Positions 23,757 through 33,056 of a stretch of DNA of 64,000 nucleotides are shown here, in pieces (the first letter of the stretch is position 1; each line of letters starts with the position of its first letter). Both the position numbers and the translations under genes were made by a program. Below the pieces are notes generated by a model. It made no database searches, was not told where the DNA came from, and saw nothing but the letters and a program-made list of their open reading frames with translations. The stretch is from contig CBDBPL010000007.1 of assembly GCA_965208685.1 (NCBI GenBank), positions 4,588,001-4,652,000 of the forward strand, in the 5' to 3' direction. This DNA comes from JAJEFO01 sp965208685 (GTDB lineage: Bacteria > Pseudomonadota > Alphaproteobacteria > Rhodobacterales > Rhodobacteraceae).

Positions 23757-24587
23757 ATGGCCCGTGCCGTCACTACCCGCCAAAAGACGATCAACTCCCT
23801 TGCCGCATGGGCAGTTGGCCTGTTGATCTTCTTCCCGATCCTCTGGATCTTCGTCATGTCGTTCAAGGCCGAGGGCGACGCGATCAAGACCCCGCTGGAA
23901 GTGCTCGCTGCGCCATGGACCTTGGAAAACTACGGGGTCGTGCAGGAGCGCTCGAACTATTCGCGGCACTTCGCAAACTCGGTCATCCTGGCCTTCGGTT
24001 CGACTCTCCTGGGCCTTCTCGTCGCCGTGCCCGCAGCTTGGGCGATGGCCTTCGTGCCCTCTAAACGCACCAAGGACATCCTCCTCTGGATGCTCTCGAC
24101 CAAGATGCTGCCCGCCGTCGGCGTGCTCTACCCGATTTACCTTTTGTTCATCCGGCTTGGACTTCTCGACAGCCGCGCCGGGCTCGTGGTCGTACTGATG
24201 CTGATCAACCTGCCGATCATCGTCTGGATGCTCTACACCTATTTCAGGGAGATCCCCGGCGAGATCCTGGAGGCGGCGCGGATGGATGGCGCCACATTGC
24301 ACGCAGAGATCCTCTACGTGCTCACGCCGATGGCGATCCCGGGCATGGCTTCGACGTTGCTCCTGAACGTCATCCTCGCCTGGAACGAGGCGTTCTGGAC
24401 GCTCAACCTTACCGCGGCCAAGGCGGCCCCGCTTACGGCCTTCATCGCCAGCTACTCGAGCCCGGAGGGGTTGTTCTACGCCAAGCTCTCGGCGGCATCG
24501 ACCATGGCCATCGCGCCAATCCTGATAATGGGCTGGTTCAGCCAGAAACAACTTGTCCGCGGCCTGACCTTCGGTGCCGTGAAATAA
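23757..24587 (+). CDS. smoG: Polyol ABC transporter permease
   Basis: 276 residues with six TM segments. The coupling loop is ILEAARMDGATLHAEILYVL, and the C-terminus LVRGLTFGAVK is the usual end of MalG-type permeases. GTGAGGGGAACGACC precedes the ATG at 23757. Intact and in frame with the rest of the importer. Confidence 0.92.
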   Translation: MARAVTTRQKTINSLAAWAVGLLIFFPILWIFVMSFKAEGDAIKTPLEVLAAPWTLENYGVVQERSNYSRHFANSVILAFGSTLLGLLVAVPAAWAMAFVPSKRTKDILLWMLSTKMLPAVGVLYPIYLLFIRLGLLDSRAGLVVVLMLINLPIIVWMLYTYFREIPGEILEAARMDGATLHAEILYVLTPMAIPGMASTLLLNVILAWNEAFWTLNLTAAKAAPLTAFIASYSSPEGLFYAKLSAASTMAIAPILIMGWFSQKQLVRGLTFGAVK

Positions 24588-24598
24588 GGGGAACGGAC

Positions 24599-25596
24599 AT
24601 GGGACAGATTCAACTCAACCAGGTTTCCAAGAGTTTCGGCAGTGTCGAGGTCATTCCGCCGCTCGACCTCACCATCGAAGATGGCGAGTTCGTGGTGTTC
24701 GTCGGCCCGTCGGGCTGCGGGAAATCCACGCTCCTGCGCCTGATCGCCGGCCTCGAGGACGTCACCGAAGGCCACGTCACGATCGATGGCCAGGATGCAA
24801 CCGAAGTCGTGCCGGCAAAGCGCGGCCTTGCGATGGTGTTCCAGAGCTACGCGCTCTATCCGCACATGTCGGTGCGCAAGAACATCGCTTTCCCTCTGCG
24901 CATGGCAGGTCTTGACAAGGCCCAGCAGGACAAGTCCGTTGCACAGGCAGCCGAGGTGCTTAACCTCACCGACTACCTTGATCGGCGCCCGGGCCAGCTT
25001 TCGGGTGGGCAGCGCCAGCGCGTCGCCATCGGCCGCGCGATCGTGCGCGAACCGGCCGCCTTCCTGTTCGACGAACCGCTCTCCAACCTCGACGCCGCCC
25101 TTCGCGTGGGCATGCGACTGGAGATCTCCGAGCTGCACAAGCGCCTCAAGACGACGATGATCTACGTCACCCACGACCAGGTCGAAGCCATGACCATGGC
25201 CGACAAGATCGTTGTGCTGCAGGCGGGCGTGATCGAGCAGGTCGGCTCACCGCTCGAACTCTACCAGCGCCCGCGCAATACCTTCGTGGCGGGCTTCATC
25301 GGCAGCCCGAAGATGAACCTGATCCAAGGGCCCGGGGCCGACAGGTACGGCGCCGCGACGATCGGCATCCGCCCCGAGCACATCGACATCAACGAGGAAG
25401 ATGGCATGGCACCGTGGGCGTGTCGGAACACCTTGGCTCCGACACCTTCTTCCACGTCCAGTGCAACGCCTCGCACGAGCCGCTCACGGTGCGGGCCACA
25501 GGTGAGATGGCCCTCGAATACGGCGCCGAGGTCCACCTGACGCCGCGCACCGAGCATCTTCACAAGTTCGATGCGAAGGGGCTCCGGATGGAATGA
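24599..25596 (+). pseudogene. smoK: Polyol ABC transporter ATPase with C-terminal frameshift
   Basis: The nucleotide-binding domain is intact: Walker A GPSGCGKS (36-43), LSGGQ (134-138), Walker B DEP (158-160), His192. At about base 25403-25405 one base appears to be missing. The original frame runs on as unrelated sequence to a stop at 25540, whereas frame -1 resumes the family sequence (VGVSEHLGSDTFFHVQ, then HLHKFDAKGLRME) to 25596. Restoring one base gives 332 residues, the normal SmoK length. The frameshifted product has 313 residues and a scrambled regulatory domain. It could be a true mutation or a sequencing error. Confidence 0.85.
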
Positions 25597-25754
25597 AACG
25601 GCTCGAAGGCAAGACCGCAATGATTTTCGGCACGGCGCACGGTACCGGGCGCGGCTGTGCGGAGGCCCGTTTGGCGGAAGGCGCGCGTGCCGCTCTTGCC
25701 GATATCGACATCGCGTGGGCGCGCCAATCGCCAGAAGAGATTGCCCCGGCGTGA
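25593..25754 (+). pseudogene. smoS: Truncated sorbitol dehydrogenase (SDR) remnant
   Basis: 53 codons starting at the ATGA overlap with smoK. They read KRLEGKTAMIFGTAHGTGRG and ARAALADIDI, the Rossmann N-terminus of a SmoS-type short-chain dehydrogenase (normally about 256 residues). The nucleotide motif is already altered (FGTAHGTG instead of TGxxxGxG). Past the stop a few more related codons (IDCIVARPA, other frame) follow, then the sequence joins directly to the mtlK leader. The catalytic Ser-Tyr-Lys region is gone. Confidence 0.8.
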
Positions 25755-25830
25755 TCGACTGCATCGTCGCTCGACCCGCAAACTTGATGGCGGTCCGAGG
25801 ATGAGTTGAGCGATGAATTCGGGGGATGCC

Positions 25831-27324
25831 ATGAAAAAACTCGGCAATGATACGTTGTCGAGCCTTCCCGAGGGCATCGAACGCCCACGCTACGACCGAG
25901 GCAGCCTGACGCCCGGGATCGTGCACATCGGACTGGGCAACTTCCACCGCGCGCATCAGGCATGGTATCTGCACCGGCTGATGCAAGTCGGCCGCGCGCT
26001 GGACTGGGCAATCATCGGCGCCGGGGTCAGGCCCTACGACGCAGCCATGCGTGAAAGGCTCGTGGCGCAGGACTGCCTGACCACGCTGATCGAACTTGAC
26101 CCCTCCGGCGCGAGCGCCGAGGTTGTCGGGCCCATGGTCGACTACGTGCCGGTCGAGGGCGGCAACGGCGCCTTGATCCGTGCCATGGCCGATCCGCAAG
26201 TCCGAATCGCCTCGCTGACCGTGACAGAGGGCGGATATTACACCGGCGCAAGCGGCAGGTTCGACGCCGCACACGTCGATATCGCCCACGACGCCCAAGA
26301 CCCTGACAATCCACGCACCGCCTTCGGCGCCATGATAGCGGCACTGAAGCTGCGCCGCGCCGCTGGGCATGGGCCATTCACCGGGCAGAGTTGCGACAAT
26401 CTGCAGGGCAACGGTGCGATCCTGCGCCAGACGGTCGTGTCGCTCGCGCGCCTGAGCGATCCAGGCCTTGCCGACTGGATCGATTGCAATTGCAGCTTTC
26501 CCAATTCGATGGTGGATTGCATCGTGCCAGCGACGGGCCCCAAGGAAATTGCCCTTGCGCGATCGTTCAGGATCGACGATGCCGCGCCCGTCACTCACGA
26601 GAACTACCGTCAGTGGGTAATCGAGGACGATTTCTGCGCCGGGCGGCCGGACTGGGACGAAGTCGGTGCCACCTTCACCGACGCGGTGCACGACTACGAG
26701 ACGATGAAGATCCGGATTCTGAACGCCGGGCACCAGGTGCTCTCCAACGCGGGTGAGCTCCTGTCGGTTGAAACGATCGCCGATTGCATGGAGCACCCGT
26801 TGATCGCGGCGCTGTTTCGCAAGGTCCAGGCCGAGGAGATCGCGCCCTACGTGCACCCGGTGCCCGACATGACGCCAGCGGATTACAAGAAACTGGTCGA
26901 GCGCCGCTTCTCCAACCCTGAGATTGTCGACACCACCCGACGCGTCGCCTTCGACGGATCATCGCGGCACGCCCGCTTTGTCCTGCCCATTCTGCGAGAG
27001 GCGCTGGCTGCGGGTGGTTCAGTCGAGGGGCTGAGCCTGGTCGAGGCGCTGTGGGCACGGATGTGTGAGGGGACGCGCGAGGACGGCAGCCGCATTGAGT
27101 CGAATGATCCGTTCTGGGATGACCTGACGGCCTACTCGGCCCGTGCCCGAGAGGTCCCGCACACTTGGCTTGAGATGCGCGAAATCTACGGGGACCTCTC
27201 TGACGCGCCGAGATTTTCCTCGGCATTTGAGCGATGGCTGACCCTGATTTATCGCGACGGCATCGAGTCTGTCATTTGCCAATACCTGAATCGAGATTCG
27301 AGCGCAGCAGGCTGTCCCCACTGA
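25831..27324 (+). CDS. mtlK: Mannitol 2-dehydrogenase family protein
   Basis: 497-residue long-chain polyol dehydrogenase. N-terminal NAD-binding part GIVHIGLGNFHRAHQAWYLH, the TVTEGGYY segment, and the catalytic region KIRILNAGHQVLSNAGEL with the conserved Lys/Asn/His are present. It oxidises D-mannitol (and often D-arabinitol or sorbitol) to the ketose. ATG 25831 was chosen over 25813 because GGGGGA is well spaced. The gene appears intact. With smoS lost, this is the only polyol dehydrogenase left in the operon. Confidence 0.93.
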   Translation: MKKLGNDTLSSLPEGIERPRYDRGSLTPGIVHIGLGNFHRAHQAWYLHRLMQVGRALDWAIIGAGVRPYDAAMRERLVAQDCLTTLIELDPSGASAEVVGPMVDYVPVEGGNGALIRAMADPQVRIASLTVTEGGYYTGASGRFDAAHVDIAHDAQDPDNPRTAFGAMIAALKLRRAAGHGPFTGQSCDNLQGNGAILRQTVVSLARLSDPGLADWIDCNCSFPNSMVDCIVPATGPKEIALARSFRIDDAAPVTHENYRQWVIEDDFCAGRPDWDEVGATFTDAVHDYETMKIRILNAGHQVLSNAGELLSVETIADCMEHPLIAALFRKVQAEEIAPYVHPVPDMTPADYKKLVERRFSNPEIVDTTRRVAFDGSSRHARFVLPILREALAAGGSVEGLSLVEALWARMCEGTREDGSRIESNDPFWDDLTAYSARAREVPHTWLEMREIYGDLSDAPRFSSAFERWLTLIYRDGIESVICQYLNRDSSAAGCPH

Positions 27325-27586
27325 GGTGTGAAAGATGCCCTGGTCGACTTTCCCCGCAAGTCGAGGGGCCTGAGAACATATGGGAAGGGAGCAACGCCTG
27401 AGATCGGTGACGCAGGCGTCTGAGCTGTACGGGCAGATTGCCGTGCAGGACTTGGCGCGTCGCCGACGGCCTGCCCGCGCGCATCTCCCGCCCTTGTGGC
27501 AGCAACCTGCCGGCGCGCGGCCGCCGGGGGCCAACCGGTCGCTGGTCCGTTCAGTACGGGGGCAAGGATGTCGGACGCGCCCGGCA

Positions 27587-28801
27587 TCAGGTTCCTATGA
27601 CATTGTGGTCCGGCCCGTAAGGAAATCCGGTGATGTTGGTTGCGCGGTCGTCGTCAACTACAAGAATGTCATGTTCGCGATACCCGCCGGCCCCGGGCCG
27701 GCCTTCGGGAACCAGCAGCATGGGTTCCATGGAGATCACCATGCCCGGTTCCAGTGTCGTATCGATGTCTTCGCGAAGTTCCAGCCCGGCCTCCCGCCCA
27801 TAGTAGTGGCTGAGCACGCCGAAGGAGTGGCCGTATCCGAAGGACCGGAATTGCAGGAGCCCTTCGTCTTCGAAGAACCTGTTGATTTCCGCACAAATTC
27901 CCGAGCACGTCGCGCCCGGCCTGATGAGCGAGAGGCCGAGTTCGTGCGCTGAAACGTTGGCTCGCCAGATCCTGAGCGTTTCGTCATCGGGTTCCCCGAG
28001 AAAGAGCGAGCGTTCGAGCGCTGTGTAGTACCCGTTGATCATCGGAAACGCGTTGAGATTCAGGAGATCGCCGGTTTCAAGCCGCCGTCCGGTGACAGGG
28101 TTATGCGCACCATCAGTGTTGATCCCTGACTGGAACCAGACCCAGGTGTCGCGATATTCCGCGTCCGGGAAGGCATCAGCGATCGCGATCTCCATCGCGT
28201 TTCGCCCGGCCATTGCGACATCGATCTCGCGGACACCCTCGCTGATCGCCTCCTTGATCGCCCAGCCTCCAATGTCCGCGATACGGGCCCCTTCCTTGAT
28301 GAGCGCGATTTCTGCAGGCGACTTGACCATCCGGAGTCGCATCGCGTCCGGCGCGACATCGACCAGTTCGTCGGCGCCCAGCATTTCGCGGCATGTCCGG
28401 TCGGCGGCAAGAGTCAGGTGATCTGCCTCGATCCCGAGCCTGGAGGGGGCGCCGATGACGGACTTCACCGCGCGCCAGTAGTTGTCGCGCTGCCAGTCCG
28501 TGTAGACGACGTTGTCCTCGATCGAGCGCCGCCAAGGCTGGCCGGCATCGATGTTTGCCGAGACTGTCGTGCAGCGGTCCTTGGTCACGATGCAGCCGTA
28601 GGGACGACCAAAGGCGCAATGAAGAAAGCCTGAATAGTAGGCAATGTTGTGCATCGACGTGAGCAAAGCGACCGGAATGTCCCTTTGGTCCATGACGGCG
28701 CGCAGACCTTCCAGACGCGCGGCATATTCTTCGGCGGCAAACGGCAGTTTGGCCTTTTCGCCGCTTTCGAGAACAAGGAATTCGGGGCGCGTGTCAGCCA
28801 T
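27587..28801 (-). CDS. Creatinase (creatine amidinohydrolase)
   Basis: 404 residues, the normal creatinase length. It is a pita-bread fold (M24-like) enzyme splitting creatine to sarcosine and urea without metal. Strong matches to Pseudomonas creatinase are visible: SANIDAGQPWRRS, VYTDWQRDNYW, WFQSGINTDGAHNPVT with catalytic His233, and FGYGHSFGVLSHYYGREAG near the end. The ATG at 28801 agrees with the family start; the frame is open further upstream without recognisable homology. No creatininase, sarcosine oxidase or urease genes are nearby. Confidence 0.93.
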   Translation of the reverse strand: MADTRPEFLVLESGEKAKLPFAAEEYAARLEGLRAVMDQRDIPVALLTSMHNIAYYSGFLHCAFGRPYGCIVTKDRCTTVSANIDAGQPWRRSIEDNVVYTDWQRDNYWRAVKSVIGAPSRLGIEADHLTLAADRTCREMLGADELVDVAPDAMRLRMVKSPAEIALIKEGARIADIGGWAIKEAISEGVREIDVAMAGRNAMEIAIADAFPDAEYRDTWVWFQSGINTDGAHNPVTGRRLETGDLLNLNAFPMINGYYTALERSLFLGEPDDETLRIWRANVSAHELGLSLIRPGATCSGICAEINRFFEDEGLLQFRSFGYGHSFGVLSHYYGREAGLELREDIDTTLEPGMVISMEPMLLVPEGRPGAGGYREHDILVVDDDRATNITGFPYGPDHNVIGT

Positions 28802-29061
28802 GGCGGTCTCTCCTCTGGCCATCGCCCCGGCGTACAGGGCCATGATCTCCTGGACCCGGACCACCGCCGGGGCAGCGACGCCATCGCTGCAGTCAGTCGG
28901 GACAATAGGTCGACTCGTTCGGGCACGCAATATGTCTGCGGCCTCAGCGATGGGTTGCGCGGCCACGTGTTCATCGAGAAGCCACGATAGGGAGCCGACT
29001 CCCACTCCAGTCTCGAATTTGGATCTTGCAGCGCCTCTTTGGCGTGAGGTTCGCGCGCTTC

Positions 29062-29508
29062 GCGAAAGTCCGCCCGGAACGCCGTTGCCATCAGCGACAC
29101 ATGGACTTCAAGCGGCGGGCAATTCTTGAACGCCCTCGGTGCGCGACAGAAGCTCCACAGCTGGATAAGGCACAATTCGGAGCGGCGCTCTTCCGGAACG
29201 GCAAACTCGTTGCGGGAAGTGAAGAAGGGCGTTCGTTCCCATCCGTTGGTTGTCTTCACTTCGATCAGGCGTGATCGCCCGTTTGGCCCGAAGCCGGAGA
29301 TGTCACGGCCCGCGACGTCGGAATTCTTCGTGGTTCGAGCCACCTGCCCAAGGTCTTCGAGCAGTGGCCCGCTTGATGAGGCGGACGGAGGCCCGATCGA
29401 AATTTCTGGGGACTCGGGCGTCTCCAACGCAGGGAGACTCGATGGAGTTTCGGCGATCCATCCTCTATTCCGGTTGAGCCACCGCGTGGCGTCTTTCGTC
29501 CGCATCAC
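29062..29508 (-). pseudogene. DUF3883 domain protein fragment
   Basis: About 148 codons carry the C-terminal DUF3883 (NO VEIN C-terminal, nuclease-like) domain: RSRLIEVKTTNGWERTPFF, then ERRSELCLIQLWSF and VHVSLMATAFRADF. The E-K of EVKTTN is the expected nuclease-like core. The natural stop after FRADF is missing and the frame runs on into unrelated sequence overlapping the creatinase gene. The N-terminal part of the parent protein is absent. It is a relic, possibly from a defence or restriction-type gene. Confidence 0.65.
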
Positions 29509-29857
29509 GAAGTGTGCTGCGACGGTTCAGGGCAATGGCGGCCGAAAATTGTTCCTGGCCTCTGCATGACTGGGCGGTTCCCTGTTTGAAAGCACGATCT
29601 GGGAAGCAGGAATGCGGGGCCATCGTTCTTGAATTTCGCACCTCTCCCCATCTCCAGTCGTTGCCAAGAAGCCGATTGCGGGCGCAACGTGGATGTCGTT
29701 TTGCGCTCGATGGCTGGCCTGAGAGGCTTCAGCGCCACCTCAGACTTGTCCGGGATTTCGCATTGACCAATTGCGACGCTCGGCATTCAATCACATTTGC
29801 AAGGTTCGACGAAGTTGGCGTCGAACGCGACCGCCTCGGCAATCTTGGGACAGCGCG
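29509..29857. other. Gap of about 350 bp without a recognised gene
   Basis: Short open frames on both strands have no protein-like family motifs. It separates the DUF3883 relic from the LacI pseudogene and may be further decayed sequence. Confidence 0.5.
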
Positions 29858-30849
29858 CTAGGTCGCAATTGGGGGTGCGGCACCTTTTCGAACGATAAGT
29901 TCAGGCCGTTGGCTGAATACAGTACATGTCCTGGCCAACGGCTGCGGGACACAGATGGACTTTGCGGCCGGTTCACCCATTTCCGAAAGCGGCATCGCGA
30001 GCACGGTCGATGGGACGCTGAGGTCGGGCGCGAACTGCAAATCGTGAATGGCGATCACCGAAGAGTTGTCAGGTACGCCGAGGCCTGCCGACTAGATCTG
30101 ACGCAACGCGCAGACCGCCGAAACGACATTGAAGCAGACGACGGCGGTGATGCCGGAGCGGCGTTCGGGCGGTTCCTGCATCCCGAGTTCGCCTTGGGTG
30201 GCATTTGGGGAGGCGTGCACGATGAGGGAGTCGTCTGCATCCGTCCCCGTCGCTTGGCGCCAGCCTGACAGTCGGGCGTCGGTGCACGTCAGTCCCGACT
30301 CGGTCGCCAGGCACCCGATGCACTGATGACCAAGATCGCGCAAGTGACCCGTCGCAAGCAACGCGGCTTCCTTGTCGGGAAGGCAAACGAGACGCGCGTC
30401 GATTTCCATGTCTGCGTGCAAGAGCACAATCGGAACGGCCTTGCGGACGGCGGCGGCAATCTGGGAGTCAGAATTCTCACCAGCGCCTTGCAGGATGAGA
30501 CCGTCGACCCCGCCGCCGCGGATCATCCGTGCCAATCGTGCATTGCTTTCGCTCCCGGTGGAAGCATCGCCCAGAAGCACGGCCATGCCCTGCCGGGCGG
30601 TCTCCTGCTGGGCTCCACGCAGGACTGCACCATACTTTGGATCGGAAATGTCATGCACGACGACGGCAATTGTGCCAGAACGTGACGAGGCAAGGGATTG
30701 CGCCACAACGTTAGGAGAGCAGCCCAATTCGATTAACGTGTCTTCGACGCGTGCCCGCGTTTCTTTGCTGATCCTGAGGGTTCGGTCCTTGTTGGGACGC
30801 GAGAGACGACCCATTGAGACACGCCGACCTTCCTCGCGATTTCCGCCAT
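29858..30849 (-). pseudogene. LacI-family regulator broken by a frameshift and an internal stop
   Basis: Starts at 30849 with MAEIARKVGVSQWVVSRV, a LacI HTH, then changes frame near 30794-30796: restoring one T gives VLNKDRTLRISKETRARVE in line with the family. The effector domain follows (SGTIAVVVHDISDPKYG, VVCFNVVSAV) until a TAG at 30092-30094. The same frame then continues with clear LacI C-terminal sequence (FAPDLSVPSTVLAMPLSEMG) to a stop at 29858. Two independent lesions argue for a real pseudogene. It lies divergent from the CoA-transferase remnant. Confidence 0.82.
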
Positions 30850-30990
30850 TGTCGCAATGTCGGCAATCCCCTTCCAGTCTCGCTTCGATTTGGGATCCTT
30901 TTTTTGTTTTAATGGCAAGTTCTGTATGGTAACGCGCTTAATCAACTGAGAGGAACCCTGTTTTCTCGCAATCCTTGGGAGGACGCCGGA

Positions 30991-31380
30991 ATGACCGACG
31001 TGCCTGGTGTCTTTGATGGCATCCGGGTCCCTGACGTCGCGCAAATGATGCTCGGCCGGCCTTGCACGCAAACGAGTGCGGACACGAGTGCCGTCGTTCT
31101 GAAGTTCGAACGGCCTGGCAAGGGCGGGTGGAGAAGGTCGATGCCCATGATCGGGGGATTCGTTGGCAAGGAAGGCGCGGCGTTCCACACCTTCAATCGG
31201 AACGAACGGTCGATAACGATCGATCTGAAGCCCCGGGATGGTCGCGTCCCGCTTCTTGCGATGGCCAATGCCTGCGATGTCGTGCCCGGGAATTTCCGGA
31301 CTGGCGTGACGGATCGGCTGGGGTTGGGCCATGAGGACTTCAAGTCGGTCAACTCGAAGTTCACCTATGCCAGGCGATCG
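30991..31380 (+). pseudogene. CaiB/BaiF class III CoA-transferase, N-terminal fragment
   Basis: About 128 codons from ATG 30991 (GGGAGGACGCC upstream) match the family N-terminus: GIRVPDVAQMMLGRP with CTQTSAD, KFERPGKG, NRNERSITIDLK, and a GLGHEDFKSVNSKFTYAR end. The catalytic Asp region and the whole C-terminal two thirds are missing. The open frame then runs as unrelated residues to 31548. It joins the body of an enoyl-CoA hydratase gene. Confidence 0.75.
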
Positions 31381-31435
31381 GGTCGAAGCACCGGCAGTCG
31401 GCAGGCCAGACAGGGGATGGGGCGGGACTTGCTGA

Positions 31436-32092
31436 ACCGACCCATTCAGGCTGCCGGACGAGGTCCTGGTCGTGACCGGTACCGGGCGCGCAATTGTGGC
31501 GGATGCGGATATCGTGGGTTGTCACGATGTAGGGCAGACCGTGCTTGATGGACTCCAGCGCCGTTCGCACCAGACCTTTGGCCCGGCTGCGGGGCAGCCC
31601 CGAGCGAAGGTCTGCGCGGCCAGCGGCTACGCGCCTTGTGGCGGACTCGAACTGGTGATGCGCTGCGACCTTGCTTTCGTCAGCGAAGGGGCCAAGCTGG
31701 GGCACGTGCAAATCAAGCTTGGCCTCATCCCGGGAGGTAGCGGGGCACGGTGCCTGCCCCGTGTGCCAGGGTCGATGAGGGCCATTGATATCCTGATGAC
31801 GGGACAGGCGATGCCGGCCGCCGAAGCAGTCGAGACCGGCGCGGCGCTGGAAACCGGCGCACATGACGCGTTGATGTCGCGGACGATGGAGTTCGCCGAA
31901 TCACTGGCCGAAATTGCGCCGGTAGCCTTGCGGGAAGCTAGGCGTGTCGTTGAAAATGGGTTCGATGCGGTGCTCAATGTCGGGCTGACGCGGGTACATT
32001 GCGTGCTTGACGCCGTCTCTGGAACCGAGGGCGGCAAGGAAGGCATCATCGTCTTCATGGAAGAGGGCGCTCCCGCCTTCAAGGGACAATAG
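31436..32092 (+). pseudogene. Enoyl-CoA hydratase/isomerase, 5'-truncated
   Basis: The frame is recognisable from LPDEVLVVTGTGRAIVADAD onward. CGGLELVMRCDLAFVSE and KLGLIPGGSGARCLPRV are typical crotonase core segments. The first 50 or so residues are missing (an in-frame TGA lies at 31433-31435) and no good ribosome site is seen; GTG 31472 is the only plausible start. The usual catalytic Glu of the PEI motif is Gln (HVQIKLG), which also argues against activity. A 13-bp gap separates it from the MBL gene. Confidence 0.72.
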
Positions 32093-32105
32093 AGGAAGAA
32101 CCGCA

Positions 32106-33056
32106 ATGGAAAAGTCGGTCATCAGCTATCGGTCTGGCCCGTTTTCCACCGTTTCGATGGGACTGCCCGGGGATCACGAAGGCAAGACGGCAACCCGGGT
32201 CTTCTTTGTGCGCGGCGCCGACAGGATCGGCCTGATCGACAGCGGCCTTTACGGCGGCCTGCCGGCGCTCAAGCAAGCTTTCGAAGAGCTTGGCATCGCG
32301 CGCGGGGACCTCGACTTCCTGCTCCTGACCCACGAGCACATGGATCACGTCGGCAACAACGGCTGGCTCAAGGCCGAGACGGGCTGCAGGATTCTCGGTC
32401 ACCGCGCCCGCGCGGATCGCGTGGCCGACAACTTGCTGAACGCCAAGACAATCGTGCACGCATTCCCCGAGGGCGAACAATTTGACCTCAACACGGAATA
32501 TCTCGACTGGATGGGCCCGACCGAAGGCCCGATCGAGGAATTCATCAAGGATGGCGACGTGATCGATCTAGGCGGCGGTGTCGCTTTGGAGGTCGTCGAA
32601 GTGTTCGGCCATTCAATGTGCGAGGTGGGCTATTTTGAGCTTTCGACCAAGACGCTGGTCCTGGCCGACCCGCTGTTGCCACCATTCAATCCGGTTCTCT
32701 ATCTCTATGAGGATCCAAACGTGATGCGTGCCACGTTCGGCAAGATCGAGAACTTCCTGATCGAGCGTGACGTGCAGTCCGTTCTCCTGGCCCATGACGA
32801 CGCGAAGACCGTCGTCGAAACCCTGGAACTGGTCGACGATTGCCGTCGTCGCGTGGACAAGGTGGAGACCTCGATGATCACCCACATGAAGACGAGCCCG
32901 GGCATTTCCTTTTCGGAACTTCGTGACAAGTGCTGCGACGATCAGAACGTGGTCCGCGAATGGCGCGCGCTGGTGTCGATTGACGCCAGCCTGAAGGACT
33001 TCGTCGCGAAGGGGCTTGCCGAAAATCGCGACGGTGGCTGGCACTATGTCGGCTGA
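32106..33056 (+). CDS. MBL-fold metallohydrolase
   Basis: 316 residues. The binuclear metal motif HEHMDH is at 76-81, further ligands are in the VFGHSMCEVGYF and ADPLLPPF segments, and a helical C-terminal winged-type extension (about 240-316, with SFSELRDKC) is present. Such enzymes hydrolyse thioesters, lactones or esters. AGAGGAAGAA precedes the ATG. The stop overlaps the 3-hydroxyacyl-CoA dehydrogenase by 11 bp, which suggests a CoA-thioester or lactone step in the same pathway. Confidence 0.85.
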   Translation: MEKSVISYRSGPFSTVSMGLPGDHEGKTATRVFFVRGADRIGLIDSGLYGGLPALKQAFEELGIARGDLDFLLLTHEHMDHVGNNGWLKAETGCRILGHRARADRVADNLLNAKTIVHAFPEGEQFDLNTEYLDWMGPTEGPIEEFIKDGDVIDLGGGVALEVVEVFGHSMCEVGYFELSTKTLVLADPLLPPFNPVLYLYEDPNVMRATFGKIENFLIERDVQSVLLAHDDAKTVVETLELVDDCRRRVDKVETSMITHMKTSPGISFSELRDKCCDDQNVVREWRALVSIDASLKDFVAKGLAENRDGGWHYVG

